DNA of 9,176 nucleotides from Bacteroidales bacterium UBA4417 (GTDB lineage: Bacteria > Bacteroidota > Bacteroidia > Bacteroidales > UBA4417), in assembly GCA_002389705.1 (NCBI GenBank), contig DGQJ01000293.1, forward strand, positions 7,348-16,523, in the 5' to 3' direction. Position 1 is the stretch's first letter, and the number at the start of each line of letters is the position of its first letter. The position numbers and the translations under genes were made by a program. Of this stretch, positions 6,285 to 9,176 are shown one piece after another. The notes beneath the pieces were generated by a model. It was not told the DNA's origin and did not search any database. It saw only the letters and a program-made list of their open reading frames with translations.

Positions 6285-8729
6285 TTAAAACTTCACCGAA
6301 ATTCCTGCCATAAAATTGATGCCTGCCTGCGGGAAATAACCGTCAAGTTTCTGCATGGTGTCTTCCGACGAATATCGGTAAACCCAGGCGTTTGATTCGT
6401 ACTCCTCGTTGAACAGGTTATTGATCATGAATGAAAACCCTAGCTCCTTAACAAACTTCGGATTTATGGTATAACTGAGAAGAAGGTTGTTTACAAAATA
6501 GGGATCCAATTGCCGATCGCTGCTCTGAGTGTTATCAATGTATTGCCTGCCTACCAGCTTACTGATCAGGTTAATGTTAAATCCTCTGGTAACCATCCAG
6601 CTAAAGCTGTTACTAGCCACAACGGCCGGCGAAAACGATAAATCCGTATTTGAATGTTCGGTTGCAATTTGTTCCCAGGTATCCCAGTTATCGATATATT
6701 CGGTAAACGATTTTATTTTGTTCCGGCTAAGGGTAATGGCAGGTTCCCATTTCAGGTTGCGGCTCAGCAGAACTTTGGCCGACATTTCAATGCCCGCGCG
6801 ATAACTCACCGGAACATTAATCATCACCGGTGCACCAACATCATTAATAGCTCCTGTGAGTACAAGCTGGTTGTGATAATACATATAGTATGCATTTGCA
6901 CTCAGCGAAACATGGCTGTTGTTGTACGTGTAACCAGCTTCTGCATCATAAAGTCTTTCAGGAGTAGGGGCGGGTTTTGTTGGGTCTGCATCCACGAAAT
7001 TGTCGCGGTTCGGCTCACGATTGGCTACTGATACCGAAGCGTAAACATTTTGGTTCGTATTCAGATCGAATGATAAACCAGCTTTTGGGTTAAAAAAGTT
7101 AAATGTATGCTTCTGTGTAATATCACGTTGGTCGTCATCAACACCTTCAAGGGAATAATAAATTCTCCGGTATTGTAAATCGGCCCAGGCATGCAGGTTA
7201 GGGGCAAGCAGGTATTCAGCTTTTGTGTAAATATTAAAATCAGTTTTCAAAGCCTTGCTCCGATACCATTCGTGGTTAATTTCACTGTTCCCGGTAAACT
7301 GCGACCAGATTACTCTCCCGAAATGGTTTCCGGTATAGGTGTTCCACGATCCGCCGATGGATGTTTGTAACCTGGCAGTGTGGTAATTCAGCGACCATGT
7401 GAGCCCGCTGAAAGTATTGGCCAGGTGTTTTTGCCTGATCAGGTCCGATTGGCTGATGGTGCTGTCGGGAGCCTGAATGGTGTCAGCACCGATCAGGTAA
7501 TATGGCGCATTCAGGCGTATATTTTCAATTCCGTAATCCGATAGATCATCACTTTCGCGGTATTGTTCATAATATCCTGCACCTATGGTGTGATGTGCGG
7601 CAACATTCAGGTAAAGTTTTTTATTAAACTCGTGCGAATAAATAGCCTGGTAATGGGTCTGAACGTAATTATCGGTTTCATTGTCATAATAATGTTGTAT
7701 TCCAAAATTATCATAATACGAACCTGTGCCGTTATAGGTGCGGTTGGTGTCGAGAACGTTGGATGGAACACCATCCCACGACTGGTAGGTTTTTTCTTTG
7801 CCTGATATGATATTAAACCGGAGTAAGTCTTTGCCCGAAGTATATGCACCTGAAATATAGTACGATAACAGGTCGGAGGAAGCCCTGTCAATATATCCGT
7901 CGGAATTAAGCTTCGAAATCCTTCCATCCATACTGAAGTGTTTGTTGAGAAGCCCTGATCCAAAGGATAAAGTATTTTTAAGGGTGTTGAAAGACCCAAA
8001 AGAACTGCTAAATTCAGCGTAAGGTTCGGTTTTCAGATGCGACGACTGCAGGTTGATGCTTGCGCCGAAAGCTGAAGCGCCATTGGTTGAAGTGCCTACG
8101 CCTCGCTGAATCTGTATGTTGTCAGTTGACGAAGCAAAATCGGGCAAGTCGACCCAGTAAACATTATGCGATTCCGGATCATTAAGCGGAAGCCCGTTAA
8201 TAGTCACATTAATACGTGTCATATCAGTACCGCGAATTCGTAATGCCGTATATCCCATGCCGTTACCGGCATCAGACGTAGCAACTGCCGAAATGCTGTT
8301 ACCTATCAATACAGGCAAATCCTGCCCGAAATTAATGGTTGCAATTGCTTTTTTATCCAGGTTCTGATGCGCTACAGGTGTATTATTTCCGGCACGTGTT
8401 GCACTTACAATAACTTCGTCCTGCATTATAGCTACGGGTTCGAGCTCAATCGTAATGGTTTTGCTGGCATCAAGGTTAACTTCGAGAGTATCGTTGCTGA
8501 AACCAATGTAACTGGTAACAATATTGTATTTACCCTTCCTGATGTTTTTAAGCTCAAAACTTCCCGAGTTATCACTGGCTGCCGCATAGTAGGTATTGAG
8601 TATTCTTACTCCGGCTCCAGGGAGTTTTTCACGGGTTAAATAGTTAATAACTTTACCCGAAAGGTTCAATTGTGCCACTCCAAAAAATGGCATCATTACC
8701 AGCAATGCCGGCACAATCATCTTTTTCAT
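6285..8729 (-). CDS. TonB-dependent outer-membrane receptor, predicted thiamine/thiamine-phosphate importer
   Basis: An 814-residue outer-membrane receptor. Residues 1-19 are a signal peptide (basic MKK, hydrophobic core, cleavage likely GVA|Q). Residues about 22-98 form a carboxypeptidase-regulatory-like beta domain, typical of Bacteroidota receptors. DEVIVSA (104-110) is a plausible TonB box. The plug runs from about 115 to 228 with LRIRGTDMTRINVTINGLPL (163-182) and IQRGVGTSTNGASAFGASIN (207-226). The remainder is a beta-barrel rich in aromatic-ended strands, with NNLFNEEYESNAWVYRY near the end and the terminal strand ending in F. Import would be driven by TonB-ExbB-ExbD, not seen here. 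The substrate call comes from the TPP riboswitch directly upstream; TPP-riboswitch-controlled receptors of this kind (OMR1) were predicted as thiamine transporters by comparative genomics. No SusD-like partner follows. The ATG at 8729 begins the signal peptide and is preceded by an AT-rich tract typical of Bacteroidota starts. Confidence 0.9.
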   Translation of the reverse strand: MKKMIVPALLVMMPFFGVAQLNLSGKVINYLTREKLPGAGVRILNTYYAAASDNSGSFELKNIRKGKYNIVTSYIGFSNDTLEVNLDASKTITIELEPVAIMQDEVIVSATRAGNNTPVAHQNLDKKAIATINFGQDLPVLIGNSISAVATSDAGNGMGYTALRIRGTDMTRINVTINGLPLNDPESHNVYWVDLPDFASSTDNIQIQRGVGTSTNGASAFGASINLQSSHLKTEPYAEFSSSFGSFNTLKNTLSFGSGLLNKHFSMDGRISKLNSDGYIDRASSDLLSYYISGAYTSGKDLLRFNIISGKEKTYQSWDGVPSNVLDTNRTYNGTGSYYDNFGIQHYYDNETDNYVQTHYQAIYSHEFNKKLYLNVAAHHTIGAGYYEQYRESDDLSDYGIENIRLNAPYYLIGADTIQAPDSTISQSDLIRQKHLANTFSGLTWSLNYHTARLQTSIGGSWNTYTGNHFGRVIWSQFTGNSEINHEWYRSKALKTDFNIYTKAEYLLAPNLHAWADLQYRRIYYSLEGVDDDQRDITQKHTFNFFNPKAGLSFDLNTNQNVYASVSVANREPNRDNFVDADPTKPAPTPERLYDAEAGYTYNNSHVSLSANAYYMYYHNQLVLTGAINDVGAPVMINVPVSYRAGIEMSAKVLLSRNLKWEPAITLSRNKIKSFTEYIDNWDTWEQIATEHSNTDLSFSPAVVASNSFSWMVTRGFNINLISKLVGRQYIDNTQSSDRQLDPYFVNNLLLSYTINPKFVKELGFSFMINNLFNEEYESNAWVYRYSSEDTMQKLDGYFPQAGINFMAGISVKF

Positions 8730-8749
8730 TATTTATTTTGTTGTTCGTT

Positions 8750-8792
8750 AAACTTCAAATGGCGAACAGGGAAATCCATTCATTTAAAGTTT
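8750..8792 (-). promoter_or_regulatory. Hairpin between TPP riboswitch and start codon, candidate expression platform
   Basis: On the minus strand AAACTTTAAATG (8792-8781) pairs with CATTTGAAGTTT (8761-8750) over 12 bases including one G-U, with a 19-base loop. The 5' arm overlaps by three bases the CAAA that could extend riboswitch helix P1 by pairing with the TTTG before GGGGTGCC. The two structures could therefore compete. No U-run follows, so a simple terminator is not evident; the hairpin ends 20 bases before the ATG. Confidence 0.4.
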
Positions 8793-8794
8793 GT

Positions 8795-8868
8795 CCATCC
8801 CTTCGACGGCATTACCCGCATCAGGTTCAATGGGTTTGATCTCAGCCCGTTTTGTTAAGGCACCCCTA
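8795..8868 (-). ncRNA. TPP riboswitch (THI element) controlling the receptor gene
   Basis: Read on the minus strand, all conserved blocks of the TPP aptamer occur in order: GGGGTGCC (8866-8859), a short P3 arm, GGGCTGAGA with the pyrimidine-sensing CTGAGA (8845-8840), ACCC (8835-8832) that closes P2 with GGGT, GAACCTGAT (8828-8820), GGGTAATGCC (8817-8808) and CGAAGGGA (8805-8798). The P3 stem is short (GCCU/GGGC), without the long insertions seen in some relatives. The aptamer lies 65 bases before the receptor start. High TPP would be expected to turn the receptor off. Confidence 0.95.
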
Positions 8869-8883
8869 TTCAAAAATTCAATG

Positions 8884-8891
8884 CAAAAGTA
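8884..8891 (-). promoter_or_regulatory. Likely -7 promoter element of the riboswitch-receptor transcript
   Basis: The minus strand reads TACTTTTG, a full match to TAnnTTTG, 17 bases before the first conserved riboswitch base. This is the right distance for a transcript starting just ahead of the aptamer. The nonamer TACTTTTGC is identical to the one before nuoA. At 17-base spacing upstream there is CTG instead of the consensus TTG. Confidence 0.55.
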
Positions 8892-8892
8892 G

Positions 8893-8936
8893 TTAATTTT
8901 GAATAATACAGGCTGAAAGTATATTTAATTTTGAAT
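8893..8936. repeat. Paired 12-base direct repeat in the divergent promoter region
   Basis: TTAATTTTGAAT occurs exactly at 8893-8904 and again at 8925-8936, 32 bases (about three helical turns) apart. The first copy abuts the receptor -7 box. On the plus strand each copy contains TAATTTTG, itself a TAnnTTTG match pointing towards aroQ. It may be an operator pair or a duplicated promoter; the AT-rich background weakens both readings. Confidence 0.45.
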
Positions 8937-9001
8937 GCAAGATTTTAGATTCCGGGATAAACGTGTTTTTAACTTTTAGTAGCTTGAATCATGGAAATGA
9001 T

Positions 9002-9009
9002 TAAATTTG
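9002..9009 (+). promoter_or_regulatory. Likely -7 promoter element of aroQ
   Basis: TAAATTTG fully matches TAnnTTTG and ends 18 bases before the aroQ ATG. A TTG at 8984-8986 lies 15 bases upstream, slightly closer than the usual -33 spacing. Confidence 0.4.
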
Positions 9010-9027
9010 TTCACAAATCCTGAATCC

Positions 9028-9176
9028 ATGAAGATTTGTATTATCAATGGCCCTAACCTGAATTTACTCGGTTTACGCGAACCCGGTGTCTATGGCAGCG
9101 AATCCTTCACTTCCTTTCTGGACGTTTTGAAAAATAAATATCCAGATATCGAATTTTCCTATTTTCAATCGAATAT
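9028..9176 (+). CDS. aroQ: 3-dehydroquinate dehydratase, type II (AroQ), 5' part only
   Basis: The first 49 residues are visible; the gene runs off the window. AroQ removes water from 3-dehydroquinate to give 3-dehydroshikimate in the shikimate pathway to aromatic amino acids. The N-terminal signature is unmistakable: INGPNLNLLGLREPGVYG (residues 6-23), with N10, the catalytic-loop Arg R17 and the catalytic Tyr Y22. It is followed by the expected helix (SFLDVLKNKYP) and the second strand EFSYFQSN, which in the family leads into the H/N-E-G-E segment. The full protein would be near 140-150 residues. Type II enzymes are small dodecamers unrelated to type I AroD. It is transcribed away from the receptor gene; 18 bases separate its -7 box from the ATG. 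Confidence 0.93.
   Translation, partial: MKICIINGPNLNLLGLREPGVYGSESFTSFLDVLKNKYPDIEFSYFQSN

Noticed and set aside
7607..7999. Minus-strand frame of 130 codons inside the receptor gene
   Set aside because: It is a different frame of a well-supported beta-barrel gene and resembles no known protein.

Overview
The window reads as the chromosome of a member of the Bacteroidota, most likely Bacteroidales or a relative. Four lines of evidence point there: an 11-subunit-type nuo operon with no nuoEFG, an outer-membrane TonB-dependent receptor carrying an N-terminal carboxypeptidase-regulatory-like domain, start regions without Shine-Dalgarno sequences, and several octamers matching the Bacteroidota -7 promoter element TAnnTTTG. 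Almost everything is on the minus strand; only the last gene is on the plus strand.

Positions 1-4287 (minus strand) hold the front half of a complex I operon in the order nuoA, nuoB, nuoC, nuoD, nuoH, nuoI, with an ATG for the next gene (probably nuoJ) at the very edge. nuoE, nuoF and nuoG, which encode the NADH-oxidising module, are absent from their usual place between nuoD and nuoH. The complex therefore probably takes electrons from something other than NADH, such as reduced ferredoxin or flavodoxin. NuoC and NuoD are separate proteins, not the fused NuoCD of many relatives.

Positions 4288-4723 are a gene-free AT-rich gap with the likely nuo promoter at its nuoA end. A solitary DUF4238 gene of unknown function follows (4724-5605); its stop codon sits in the apical loop of a strong hairpin. 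Next upstream is smpB (5737-6186), the tmRNA partner for ribosome rescue, whose -7 promoter element lies only 6 bases before its ATG and so predicts a nearly leaderless mRNA.

Positions 6285-8870 form a thiamine-uptake unit: an 814-residue TonB-dependent outer-membrane receptor preceded by a well-conserved TPP riboswitch. The riboswitch gives the receptor a substrate, thiamine or its phosphates. Divergent to it, the 5' end of aroQ (type II 3-dehydroquinate dehydratase, shikimate pathway) starts at 9028 and runs off the window.

Two 7-base-period repeat tracts stand out in the gaps: one just after the nuoH stop (560-594) and one after the receptor gene (6219-6272), where it folds into a 25-bp hairpin with a G4 loop. 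A single-unit relative of the first tract sits just after the nuoD stop. No rRNA, tRNA, CRISPR array, insertion sequence or prophage gene was seen. I found no clear new multi-gene system; the most notable points are the donor-less complex I, the riboswitch-receptor unit with its possible expression platform, and the heptad repeats.
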